This document shows positions 34,893-42,798 of a stretch of DNA of 64,000 bases, piece by piece (position 1 is the stretch's first letter; every line of letters starts with the position of its first letter). The notes under the pieces were generated by a model that was not told where the DNA came from, searched no databases, and saw nothing but the letters and a program-made list of their open reading frames with translations. A program made the position numbers and the translations under genes. Source of the stretch: G11 sp947167445 (lineage in GTDB: Bacteria; Bacillota; Clostridia; Lachnospirales; Lachnospiraceae); assembly GCA_947167445.1 (NCBI GenBank), contig CAMVID010000001.1, positions 124,001 through 188,000 of the forward strand, given 5' to 3'.

Positions 34893-35510
34893 TTATTTAA
34901 ATGTTCTGAAGACACCATATACCTTGCCGAGTATCTGGCAGTTCTTGACAATAATGGGCTCCATTGTGTCGTTCTCAGGCTGAAGTCTGATATGGTCGCT
35001 CTCTTTGTAGAAAGTCTTAACTGTTGCAGAATCATCAACAAGGGCAACTATAATATCTCCGTTCTTTGCTGAATTGCAAACATTAACGAAAATATAGTCT
35101 CCGTTAAAGATTCCCACATTAATCATGGAGTCGCCCTTAACTTTAAGAATAAAGGATTCTCCTCCGGGAACGTATTCAGCAGGAAGAGGGAAGTAAGTAT
35201 CAATGTTCTGCTGAGCCAATATGGGCTGACCGGCAGCCACCTGTCCTACAACGGGAAGACTTACAACCTCAGTTCTAACCAACTGGAAAGAATCATCACA
35301 TATCTCAATTGCTCTGGGCTTTGCAGGATCTCGCTTAATAGCTCCTTTCTTCTCCAAGGATTCAAGATGAGAATGAACAGAAGAAGTGGATTTAAGTCCG
35401 ACGGCATCGCAGATATCTCGCACTGTAGGCGGATAGCCTCTCTTAAGTATTTCCTCTTTGATATATTCCAATATTTCCCTTTGCTTAGGGGTTATATTTC
35501 CAGCGCTCAT
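34893..35510 (-). CDS. lexA: SOS repressor LexA
   Basis: Repressor of the DNA-damage regulon that self-cleaves with RecA filaments. Winged HTH at residues about 8-66 (TVRDICDAVGLKSTSSVHSHL), hinge, then S24 peptidase: cleavage site Ala93-Gly94 in VGQVAAGQP, nucleophile Ser128 in GDSM and Lys165 in ATVKTF. 205 aa. Minus-strand GGGAGGG precedes the ATG. It is divergent from a LysM-type small protein, the same layout as lexA-yneA in Bacillus, with LexA-box-like sites between them. Confidence 0.97.
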   Translation of the reverse strand: MSAGNITPKQREILEYIKEEILKRGYPPTVRDICDAVGLKSTSSVHSHLESLEKKGAIKRDPAKPRAIEICDDSFQLVRTEVVSLPVVGQVAAGQPILAQQNIDTYFPLPAEYVPGGESFILKVKGDSMINVGIFNGDYIFVNVCNSAKNGDIIVALVDDSATVKTFYKESDHIRLQPENDTMEPIIVKNCQILGKVYGVFRTFK

Positions 35511-35551
35511 AAAGACCCTCCCTAGGTATCATGGTTTGTATTTACAAATTG

Positions 35552-35579
35552 ATTATAACATAGGTTTTTTAAAAAGCAA
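35552..35579 (-). promoter_or_regulatory. Predicted lexA promoter
   Basis: On the minus strand TTGCTT (35579-35574), 16-base spacer, TATAAT (35557-35552), about 40 bases before the lexA ATG. The -35 overlaps a LexA-box-like sequence, consistent with autorepression. Confidence 0.55.
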
Positions 35580-35589
35580 ACATATATTC
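35578..35589. promoter_or_regulatory. LexA-box-like site at the lexA promoter
   Basis: AAACATATATTC matches the Gram-positive LexA consensus core GAACATATGTTC at 10 of 12 positions and overlaps the lexA -35 region. Binding is inferred. Confidence 0.5.
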
Positions 35590-35622
35590 CAAAAATTTGT
35601 TCGAAATTTTTGCTAAAACCTA

Positions 35623-35651
35623 TTGACATTCAAACTTATGTTCTGTATTAT
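35623..35651 (+). promoter_or_regulatory. Predicted promoter of the SOS division-inhibitor candidate, with a LexA-box-like spacer
   Basis: TTGACA (35623-35628), 17-base spacer, TATTAT (35646-35651). The spacer contains AAACTTATGTTC (35632-35643), which keeps the AAC-N4-GTTC core of a LexA box. A bound repressor would sit between -35 and -10. Confidence 0.7.
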
Positions 35652-35657
35652 TATATC

Positions 35658-35669
35658 GAACAGAAGTTC
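35658..35669. promoter_or_regulatory. LexA-box-like site just downstream of the -10
   Basis: GAACAGAAGTTC has both perfect half sites GAAC-N4-GTTC and is flanked by C on the 5' side, matching CGAACN4GTTC. It lies at the expected transcription start of the small LysM gene. A lone half site GAACATAT follows at 35671. Confidence 0.65.
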
Positions 35670-35717
35670 CGAACATATTTTTGATTAACTTGTTTCAGGA
35701 TACATGGGGGTGTATAT

Positions 35718-36053
35718 ATGACAAGAAGACAAAGAGTAATTCAATTAAGGAGAAGAGTAGCAATGCTTATTGGCGCCACAATCCTCATTATACTGTTTGT
35801 GGTACTGGGCTTCACTTTTTCTTCAAAAGCTAAAGATAATACCGAAGAGCTTAATAAGTATTATAAGAGCATTACCATCGAATATGGTTCTTCATTATAT
35901 TCAATAGCCTGCGAATACGCAGAGATGTCCAAGGGTTCCATTGAAGATTATATTAATGAAGTAAGATTAATTAATCATCTTACAGAGGAAGAAGAGATTT
36001 ACTCAGGACAGAATATTATTATTCCCTATTATTCTTACGAATTTAACCTGTAA
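35718..36053 (+). CDS. YneA-like LysM membrane protein, candidate SOS cell-division inhibitor
   Basis: A 111-aa protein with a basic N-terminus (TRRQRVIQLRRRV), one membrane segment (about residues 14-34) and an extracellular LysM-like domain (about 50-105: ITIEYGSSLYSIACEY, ending SGQNIIIPY). Topology and genome position, divergent from lexA, match B. subtilis YneA, which is induced in the SOS response and delays division. The promoter carries LexA-box-like sites. GGGGGTG precedes the ATG. Function is inferred from architecture and context. Confidence 0.82.
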   Translation: MTRRQRVIQLRRRVAMLIGATILIILFVVLGFTFSSKAKDNTEELNKYYKSITIEYGSSLYSIACEYAEMSKGSIEDYINEVRLINHLTEEEEIYSGQNIIIPYYSYEFNL

Positions 36054-36092
36054 TAATTGTTCCATTTTTCCTGCAGGGATACGGGATTATAC

Positions 36093-36120
36093 TTGTTAAA
36101 TTGCCTTAAAATATGATAAT
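36093..36120 (+). promoter_or_regulatory. Possible promoter of the hybrid histidine kinase
   Basis: TTGTTA (36093-36098), 16-base spacer, GATAAT (36115-36120), about 70 bases upstream of the start codon. Moderate match only. The 138-base gap holds no other feature I recognise. Confidence 0.45.
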
Positions 36121-36191
36121 ATAAAGAAAATAGCGGAATTTGTATAGGCAAATTTAAGGGTCTTTAATCCGATTAAGAGGTGTATCCTGCA

Positions 36192-39100
36192 GTGAATTCC
36201 AAAAGAAGAACAATACTTCTTACAATTCTAATTTCATATATTCTTATTGCTGTTATTTGGATGATTACGTATCTTTATACGGAGTCCAAGCCTGTTATCA
36301 ATGCTCAGCCGGAAAGATTTCCTTCCGATAATTCGTACAATCAAACTTTAAAAGTTGTTATGGATAAGGACAATGCTCCTTATTCTTATTTTGATTCCAA
36401 AGATGAATTTGTAGGTCTGGACGTTGATTTAGCCAATCGTCTTGGCAACAGATTATATATGAATGTCGAAATACTCCCCATGGAGTGGCCAGAAGCATTA
36501 GAAGCTGTCCAAAATGGGGATGCAGATCTTATTATGTCTTACTCGGATAAGGCTTTTAGTCCCACAAAAGATATCCTGCCCACACTTTCCATATATAATA
36601 ATCCTTTTGCCATTTTCGGAAACAGAAATGTTAAAGATACGGACATAGACTTCAAGAAAGGTATTTTTGGTATTGTCAAAGGATGTCAGAGCGACTTTAT
36701 TAAGGATTTTGATTTAATACCAAGAGCCAAAGTCTATGACACAAACACCTCCCTTTTTGATGCTTTAAAGAATGGGGAGATTGACTATGCAGTTCTTCGT
36801 AAGAATACAGGTCATTTTATAATTGTAGACGAGAATCTTTTTAAGTACACATCCATATTGGAAGTTGAAAGTGACAGAGTATGCATAGGTGTAGCAAAGG
36901 GAAATAATAAATTAAGACTCGCCATCAATGCTGAGCTTGAAGAATTAATTAAAGAAAACAGTATAGTCAAACTTGAAGAGAAATGGATACCTGACAGGCT
37001 GCTTTATTCATCCTTGTTGGGAAGTGGTAAGGGAGCTGCAGTTTTCTATGGCTTCTTTATTTCCATTATACTTGGTCTAACGGGAATAATTTATCTTGTT
37101 ATTAAATCTGCCGCTCATTCATCGGATCTTGAGTATAAGTTTAAGCAGATTCAGATTTACAAAGATTCAATTAATGAAAATGCCGTTGCTTATTTTGAAG
37201 CCAATCTTACCAAAGATGTAATCACTTCAGATATTATAGAAAGAATAGCCGGTGAATATGTTAATGTTACCGGACGTATTAATCTGCCTAATCCCATGCG
37301 TTTTACAGATTATACAGAGTATTTGATTTCCAACAAAATTCTTACTGACAGAGAAAGCTTTGTTAGAGATTTTAACCGTCTTAACCTGATTCGCTCCGAT
37401 GATGAAGGAAACAGAATGCATGAGCTTCAGTTCAGAAGCTATATGTTTGACGGAACCAAGAAATGGATTAAGATGATGATTTTTACTTCCCGAGAGAATG
37501 CTCACAAGGATGTAAATGCCGTTTTTGTATTACATGATATTACAGCAGAACATGCCAATCTTGATAAACAAAGGCTTAGGGATTCTGCACTTCTTGGAAT
37601 GTCAAGAGACTTTGAAAGCGTAAGCTATGTTGATATGGTTACCGACGAGGAGACCATATACTATATAAGCCCTCTGTTTAGAGAAATCATCGGTAAACAA
37701 AGAAGAAATTCCAAATTCAGGGAGAAACTTACTTTTTTCCTGAACAAAATTGTTGTTCCTGAGGAGAGAGAAAGATTTACACACGATACAACCAGGTCAG
37801 TTATTCTTGAAATGCTTAATGATATGGACTCGTATATTGTCCATACCGTATTTGACATCAAGGGTGAAAAGCTTTTCTATGAGTTGAAATTTGTTACCGA
37901 TAAGGACAATCCTAACGGTCTTATTTTTGGTACCAGAAATATTGATTTCGAAACAAGACAGGAAATTGAATTACAGAAGGATATGCTGCAAAACAGCAAC
38001 ATTATTAATATCCTTGCCAGTGAATATTCTTCTGTATTGTATCTTGATCCCGAGACCGGAGATATTAGTTCTTATCAGCTTTCGCCCAAATATAAGGACA
38101 CTATCGGAAATCTTTTGAACAGGACCAAAAGATACACAGACATTATTCGAACATTTATAAATAACTATGTCTGTGAGGATGACAGGGAGGATTTTGCCGA
38201 CAGAGTTGCTTTGTCCAACATGCTTGAGCAGTTAAGTGAAAAGAAATCCATGTCAATAGTTTATCGTGTTGTTGATGAGAACGGTGACCTTCGATATAAC
38301 GAACTGAAAGTCGTAAAGATTGACGATGAGAAGGAATATCCCACAGGTCTGGCATTGGCCTTTGCCGACAGGGATGATGAAATCTGTAATAAATATATTA
38401 CAGAAAAGATGATGGAAGAATATGATGCTTTGTTCATGGTTGACTTGGAGCACGGTACCTTCAGAACCATCAAGGCATCGGATAATTTTGATGCCGACAG
38501 CCTTGCAAGCGGCGATTACAGCAAGGCCATGCGCTTATTCTCGTATCAGTTAAGATCCGAGTATTTCGATGTATGGATTAACCTTTCCATGCCCCATAAT
38601 ATGCAGAAATACCTGGAAAATGATGACCGAAGAGAATTTATCTTCAGAATGCCAAGCGTTATAAACTCCTGGCGAAGAGCCATTGTTCAGGTTGTGGAGC
38701 GAAAAGAAGGGGTTGCAACGGAAATTGTTGCCTCATTCATGGGTATCGACTCTGCCCGTGCCGAAATGCTTGACTCCAGCTTAAAGGCAGAAGATCAGAA
38801 GAAGGCACTGGAAGAGAGACAGGCTATTCTGGAAGAAGCAAGGAGCAACGCTGAGCATGCAAATAAAGCCAAGAGCAGCTTCCTCTTTAACATGAGCCAC
38901 GATATAAGAACGCCCATGAACGCAATTCAGGGCTTTACAAATATTGCTATGAAGAACATGAATGATTCTTCCAAGGTTTCAGAGTGTCTTGAAAAGATTT
39001 CCATTTCAAGCAAGCACCTGCTTGATCTTATTAATGACGTTCTTGATATGGCAAGAATTGAATCAGGTAAAGTTGTCCTTACCGAAACCAGGTACAATAT

Positions 39101-40016
39101 CATAAAGCAAAATGAAGAAATTGTTACCATGATTAAGGAAATGGCAAAGGATAAATCCATAGATATGGAGCTTAATTTCGACGGTATCACCAATGAGGAA
39201 GTTCTGGCGGATCCTTTGCGTATGAATCAGGTATTTATTAACCTTCTTTCCAACGCTGTTAAATACACCAATCCCGGTGGAAAAGTCATCTACAATATTA
39301 AACAGGTTAAATGTGATGAAGAAGGCTATGGAGCATTCAGTTTTGCTATTATCGATAACGGTATCGGCATGACTGAAGATTATGTAAAACATATCTTCGA
39401 AGCTTTTACCAGGGAAAAGAATTCTACAACATCCGGCGTTCAGGGTACAGGACTTGGCATGGCCATAACCAAGCAACTTCTTGATTTGATGGGCGGTGAT
39501 ATTCGTATTGAGACTAAGCTTGGAGAAGGTACAAAGGTATATGTAGATATTAAACTGAAGCTTGTTGATTATAGCTTTAGTCCCGTATCTTTGGAAGATA
39601 CTGCAGTTGAAATTGATTTGAAGGGCAGAAGAGTACTTCTTGTCGAAGATAATGAATTCAACAGGGAGATTGCCAGGGATATTCTTGAGGATGAGGGAAT
39701 CATTGTTGAAGAAGCCGAGGATGGCAGTATTGCCGTTGAAACCCTTAAGAATGTGGATGCCGATCATTTTGATTTCATCCTTATGGACATTCAGATGCCC
39801 ATTCTTGACGGTTATGAGGCTACAAAGCAAATCAGAGTATTTGAGGACGAAAAAAAAGCTTCGATTCCTATCATAGCCATGACCGCAAATGCTTTCGATG
39901 ACGACAAGCTAAGGGCCAAAGATGCAGGAATGAATGCCTTCGTTTCAAAACCTATCAATATATCGCTTTTATTACAGACTCTTCAATCCTTTGCAAATAA
40001 AAAGGATAAATCATAG
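36192..40016 (+). CDS. Hybrid sensor histidine kinase with periplasmic solute-binding domain
   Basis: A 1274-aa membrane kinase. Order: N-terminal membrane segment (about residues 6-26), extracellular solute-binding protein family 3 domain (about 45-270, with YSYFDSKDEFVGLDVDLANR and GDADLIMSY), second membrane segment (about 280-302), a long cytoplasmic stretch of repeated PAS-like units (about 325-880), coiled linker, HisKA with phospho-accepting His903 in NMSHDIRTPMN, HATPase (FINLLSNAVKYTN, GTGLGMAITKQL) and a C-terminal receiver with Asp1199 in ILMDIQMP. It likely senses an amino acid or similar small ligand. The start is GTG at 36192 (AGAGGTG upstream). No separate response regulator is adjacent. 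It overlaps the convergent TtcA-like gene by 6 bases. Confidence 0.9.
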   Translation: MNSKRRTILLTILISYILIAVIWMITYLYTESKPVINAQPERFPSDNSYNQTLKVVMDKDNAPYSYFDSKDEFVGLDVDLANRLGNRLYMNVEILPMEWPEALEAVQNGDADLIMSYSDKAFSPTKDILPTLSIYNNPFAIFGNRNVKDTDIDFKKGIFGIVKGCQSDFIKDFDLIPRAKVYDTNTSLFDALKNGEIDYAVLRKNTGHFIIVDENLFKYTSILEVESDRVCIGVAKGNNKLRLAINAELEELIKENSIVKLEEKWIPDRLLYSSLLGSGKGAAVFYGFFISIILGLTGIIYLVIKSAAHSSDLEYKFKQIQIYKDSINENAVAYFEANLTKDVITSDIIERIAGEYVNVTGRINLPNPMRFTDYTEYLISNKILTDRESFVRDFNRLNLIRSDDEGNRMHELQFRSYMFDGTKKWIKMMIFTSRENAHKDVNAVFVLHDITAEHANLDKQRLRDSALLGMSRDFESVSYVDMVTDEETIYYISPLFREIIGKQRRNSKFREKLTFFLNKIVVPEERERFTHDTTRSVILEMLNDMDSYIVHTVFDIKGEKLFYELKFVTDKDNPNGLIFGTRNIDFETRQEIELQKDMLQNSNIINILASEYSSVLYLDPETGDISSYQLSPKYKDTIGNLLNRTKRYTDIIRTFINNYVCEDDREDFADRVALSNMLEQLSEKKSMSIVYRVVDENGDLRYNELKVVKIDDEKEYPTGLALAFADRDDEICNKYITEKMMEEYDALFMVDLEHGTFRTIKASDNFDADSLASGDYSKAMRLFSYQLRSEYFDVWINLSMPHNMQKYLENDDRREFIFRMPSVINSWRRAIVQVVERKEGVATEIVASFMGIDSARAEMLDSSLKAEDQKKALEERQAILEEARSNAEHANKAKSSFLFNMSHDIRTPMNAIQGFTNIAMKNMNDSSKVSECLEKISISSKHLLDLINDVLDMARIESGKVVLTETRYNIIKQNEEIVTMIKEMAKDKSIDMELNFDGITNEEVLADPLRMNQVFINLLSNAVKYTNPGGKVIYNIKQVKCDEEGYGAFSFAIIDNGIGMTEDYVKHIFEAFTREKNSTTSGVQGTGLGMAITKQLLDLMGGDIRIETKLGEGTKVYVDIKLKLVDYSFSPVSLEDTAVEIDLKGRRVLLVEDNEFNREIARDILEDEGIIVEEAEDGSIAVETLKNVDADHFDFILMDIQMPILDGYEATKQIRVFEDEKKASIPIIAMTANAFDDDKLRAKDAGMNAFVSKPINISLLLQTLQSFANKKDKS

Positions 40017-40751
40017 AGGCTGCCTTCCGTTTCGCTTTCTTGTCCATCCGTCCAAAGGATAATCTTTTATGGCAGCAAACATGCGATTCTTAACGCCGGG
40101 AGTCTCCTTGTTTATGGAGTCAATAAGGTCCGAAACATATTGGCGCTTAGTTATGCCGTCCACAGGACAGGGACTTTTGACAACAGGCACCTTGTATTTA
40201 TTAACGAATCCGATTACATCTGCTTCATCCATGTAGATGAAGGGCCTTATTACTGTAAGTTCAGATCTGTCAAGATATGTAATGGGTCTGAAGGTATGAA
40301 GCCTTCCCTCATAAATTAATGACATCATCATGGTAGCCACAACATCATCCTTGTGATGAGCGTAGGCCACTTTATTACATCCACATTCTTTAATGGCGTC
40401 ATTTAAGGCGCCTTTTCTCATTTTGGCGCATAAAGAACAGGGACTGGATTCCTTTCTTTGGTTAAATACAATGTCCGCAATTTCTGTTTCAACAATTTTG
40501 TATTCAACCTCAAGTTCATTGCAGAGTTTCTTGATTTCCTCAAGATTCAAGTTGCCGAAGCCCAAGTCAACGGTGATTCCTATGATATCAAATTTCTTGG
40601 GATAGAACTTTCTGATGCCTGCAAGAGCATATAAAAGAGTGAGAGAGTCCTTTCCGCCGGAGATTCCAATGGCGATTTTGTCTCCCTCATCTATCATTTC
40701 AAATTCATCTATTGCTTTTCTGACTACGCTGTATAATTGCTGTATTTTCAT
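40011..40751 (-). CDS. TtcA-family tRNA 2-thiolation protein (PP-loop ATPase)
   Basis: A 246-aa PP-loop ATPase of the TtcA/TtuA group, which thiolate tRNA bases. The PP-loop GISGGKDSLTLL lies at about residues 28-39, a CxxC pair is in PCSLCAKMRKGAL and a later cysteine in KSPCPVDG, the pattern for an Fe-S cluster. The N-terminus KIQQLYSVVRKAIDEF matches family starts, so the ATG at 40751 is right although no ribosome-binding site precedes it. Target base (C32 versus others) is inferred only. Confidence 0.85.
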   Translation of the reverse strand: MKIQQLYSVVRKAIDEFEMIDEGDKIAIGISGGKDSLTLLYALAGIRKFYPKKFDIIGITVDLGFGNLNLEEIKKLCNELEVEYKIVETEIADIVFNQRKESSPCSLCAKMRKGALNDAIKECGCNKVAYAHHKDDVVATMMMSLIYEGRLHTFRPITYLDRSELTVIRPFIYMDEADVIGFVNKYKVPVVKSPCPVDGITKRQYVSDLIDSINKETPGVKNRMFAAIKDYPLDGWTRKRNGRQPL

Positions 40752-40758
40752 AGTGATG

Positions 40759-40787
40759 ATAATATCACATGTCCTTTTAAATGTCTA
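40759..40787 (-). promoter_or_regulatory. Predicted promoter of the TtcA-like gene (possibly leaderless)
   Basis: On the minus strand TAGACA (40787-40782), 17-base spacer, TATTAT (40764-40759). Only 7 bases separate the -10 from the ATG at 40751, which would put the transcription start at or next to the start codon. Confidence 0.6.
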
Positions 40788-40797
40788 ATGAAAGTAG

Positions 40798-40803
40798 TAT
40801 AAT
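40798..40803 (+). promoter_or_regulatory. Possible -10 box of the AI-2E permease gene
   Basis: A perfect TATAAT, 35 bases before the ATG at 40839. No convincing -35 is seen at 16-18 bases (TTTTAA at best). Confidence 0.4.
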
Positions 40804-40838
40804 TTAATTGTTAACATAAAATAACAGGCAGGGCGCAT

Positions 40839-42272
40839 ATGAAGTTCAATTTTAACAAAAAATACGTACTTAAAGGTTTAACGGCTTTTCTTGTTTTAGC
40901 GGCAGGAATTCTTTTGTGGTATCTTGTTTTTCACGGTGAGAAATTCAAAGGAAACATGAATACCCTGTACAGCATTCTTGTTCCTATTCTTGATGGATTT
41001 ATTATAGCTTACATAGCTTCTCCGATCCTTAATTTTATTGAGAAGAAATGGCTTTGTCCACTATTCAGAAAGGTCTTTAAAAAAGATCCCCTTAAATGCA
41101 AAAAGCCCATAAGAGCAATCGGTATTATTCTTACCGCTTTACTTTTTATCGCAATAGTATACGGAATTATCGTTATGATTATGTCTCAATTGATACCCAG
41201 TATCATGAGCATCGTCAATAACTTTGATGTTTATACTGACAACGTATATAAATGGGTTAACAAGCTTTTCGACGATAACCCGGAAGTTGCACGATTTGTT
41301 GAGGAAAACGTGGCAGTTTACTCCAAACAGTTCGAAGACTGGCTTACTCAGACCATTATTCCTCAAGCCAGCCAGCTTATTAAATCCGTTTCATTAAGTA
41401 TCCTTTCCTTTATCAAGGTATTATGGAACTTTATTATAGGTTTTATTATTTCCATTTACCTTTTAGCTTCAAAAGAAACCCTGGCAGCTCAGGCAAAGAA
41501 GATTCTGTATGCATTTTGCAGCATTGATACCGCCAACAAGATTCTCAGAGAGACAAGATATGCCAACAATACTTTTATTAATTTCTTCATTGGCAAAATC
41601 ATAGACTCTACAATTATCGGTGTCCTTTGCTTTATCGGAACATCCATAATGGGAACACCTTATGCGGCTCTGGTAAGTGTTATTATCGGCGTAACCAACA
41701 TTATTCCTTTCTTTGGACCCATCATTGGTGCCGTACCCACCGCATTACTGATTTTAATTGTTGATATCAGTAATCCAATGAACTGCGTATACTACGTAAT
41801 TTTCGTATTGATATTACAGCAGTTGGACGGAAATGTTATAGGACCTTTGATTCTTGGCGAATCAACAGGCTTATCAAGCTTCTGGATTATATTTGCAATC
41901 ATTTTCTTTGGCGGCTTGTGGGACGTATTCGGAATGTTTGTTGGTGTTCCTTTAATGGCCGTTATATACTCGGCAATTCGAAGAATCGTTACCAAGAAGC
42001 TTAAAGCCAAAGAATTACCTGAAGATACAGGTCAATATATGAATGTGGGTGAAATTGACTCCAACAAAACCCTCATTCCACACCTTGATGAAACCGGCAA
42101 TGTTATAAGCGGTGAAATCGAAGATCCCATGCCTTCAAAGAAAGCCAGACTTAAAAGGAAGAAAAACAAGGCCATTATTTCGATTGCTCATAAAACCGAA
42201 GAAATCAAGGAGGCTCTGGCCGAGAAAAAAGCTGAAGTTTTATCTAAAAAGGAGGATTCTGATGGGAATTGA
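40839..42272 (+). CDS. AI-2E (PerM/YdbI/YtvI) family permease
   Basis: Polytopic membrane protein of the AI-2E/PerM superfamily, whose members export or exchange small solutes (autoinducer-2 in TqsA, Na+/H+ in others). About eight hydrophobic segments; the family landmark IIGVTNIIPFFGPIIG (about residues 285-300) and the LQQLDGNVIGPLILG segment are clear. 477 aa. An unusual, highly charged lysine/glutamate-rich cytoplasmic tail (about 405-477) extends beyond the last membrane segment. The actual substrate is not predictable. It overlaps the HD gene by 11 bases. Confidence 0.88.
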   Translation: MKFNFNKKYVLKGLTAFLVLAAGILLWYLVFHGEKFKGNMNTLYSILVPILDGFIIAYIASPILNFIEKKWLCPLFRKVFKKDPLKCKKPIRAIGIILTALLFIAIVYGIIVMIMSQLIPSIMSIVNNFDVYTDNVYKWVNKLFDDNPEVARFVEENVAVYSKQFEDWLTQTIIPQASQLIKSVSLSILSFIKVLWNFIIGFIISIYLLASKETLAAQAKKILYAFCSIDTANKILRETRYANNTFINFFIGKIIDSTIIGVLCFIGTSIMGTPYAALVSVIIGVTNIIPFFGPIIGAVPTALLILIVDISNPMNCVYYVIFVLILQQLDGNVIGPLILGESTGLSSFWIIFAIIFFGGLWDVFGMFVGVPLMAVIYSAIRRIVTKKLKAKELPEDTGQYMNVGEIDSNKTLIPHLDETGNVISGEIEDPMPSKKARLKRKKNKAIISIAHKTEEIKEALAEKKAEVLSKKEDSDGN

Positions 42273-42798
42273 TTATCCTGAAGATGAAGGCAATGAGCAA
42301 ACCTATTTCAGATATCTTACAAGGCTTGATCTGGTAAGAGACTATATTGACGATAAATATAAATCTCTTAAAGATGAAGAATTGAAGCGAAATGCTTACG
42401 TACATTCATACGGCGTAGGCCAGGCGGCGTCCCTATTGGCCTTATACAGAGGCTTTGATGAAGAAACCGCTGAAATGGCCTGTATAGCCGGAATGTTTCA
42501 TGATTTCGCCAAATATTACGTGGAAGATACTGATGATCACGCGCATGTTTCAGCAAAAATCGCCGAGTCCTTCTTAAGAGAAACCGGCGATTTTACCGAG
42601 GATGAAATAAGGACCATTACAGAAGGAATATATCATCACTCCGACAAAATGGTTGATGATAATGTTCCGTTTAATGACATTATTAAAGATGCTGATGCTC
42701 TTCAGCACTATTTAAGGAACCCCATGGAGAAGTACTGGCTCGAAAAGAGCAGGGTTAAAAAAACAGTGGAAGAGTTGAAGAAGTTAAATAGACCCTAG
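42262..42798 (+). CDS. HD-domain phosphohydrolase, YqeK-like
   Basis: A 178-aa HD-superfamily protein: AYVHSYGVG, AGMFHDFAKY, DDHAHVSAKI, IYHHSDK and IIKDADALQHYL supply the expected His/Asp metal ligands. It resembles YqeK and other predicted nucleotide hydrolases, with an N-terminal helical extension. Frame-open sequence extends upstream, but GGAGG (42251-42255) sets the ATG at 42262, overlapping the permease gene. The substrate is unknown. Its stop codon shares the bases CTAG with the opposite-strand recombinase stop. Confidence 0.83.
   Translation: MGIDYPEDEGNEQTYFRYLTRLDLVRDYIDDKYKSLKDEELKRNAYVHSYGVGQAASLLALYRGFDEETAEMACIAGMFHDFAKYYVEDTDDHAHVSAKIAESFLRETGDFTEDEIRTITEGIYHHSDKMVDDNVPFNDIIKDADALQHYLRNPMEKYWLEKSRVKKTVEELKKLNRP

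Noticed and set aside
39063..39830. A 255-codon minus-strand frame inside the hybrid kinase gene.
   Set aside because: It lies opposite conserved HisKA/HATPase/receiver coding sequence; no domain is recognisable.
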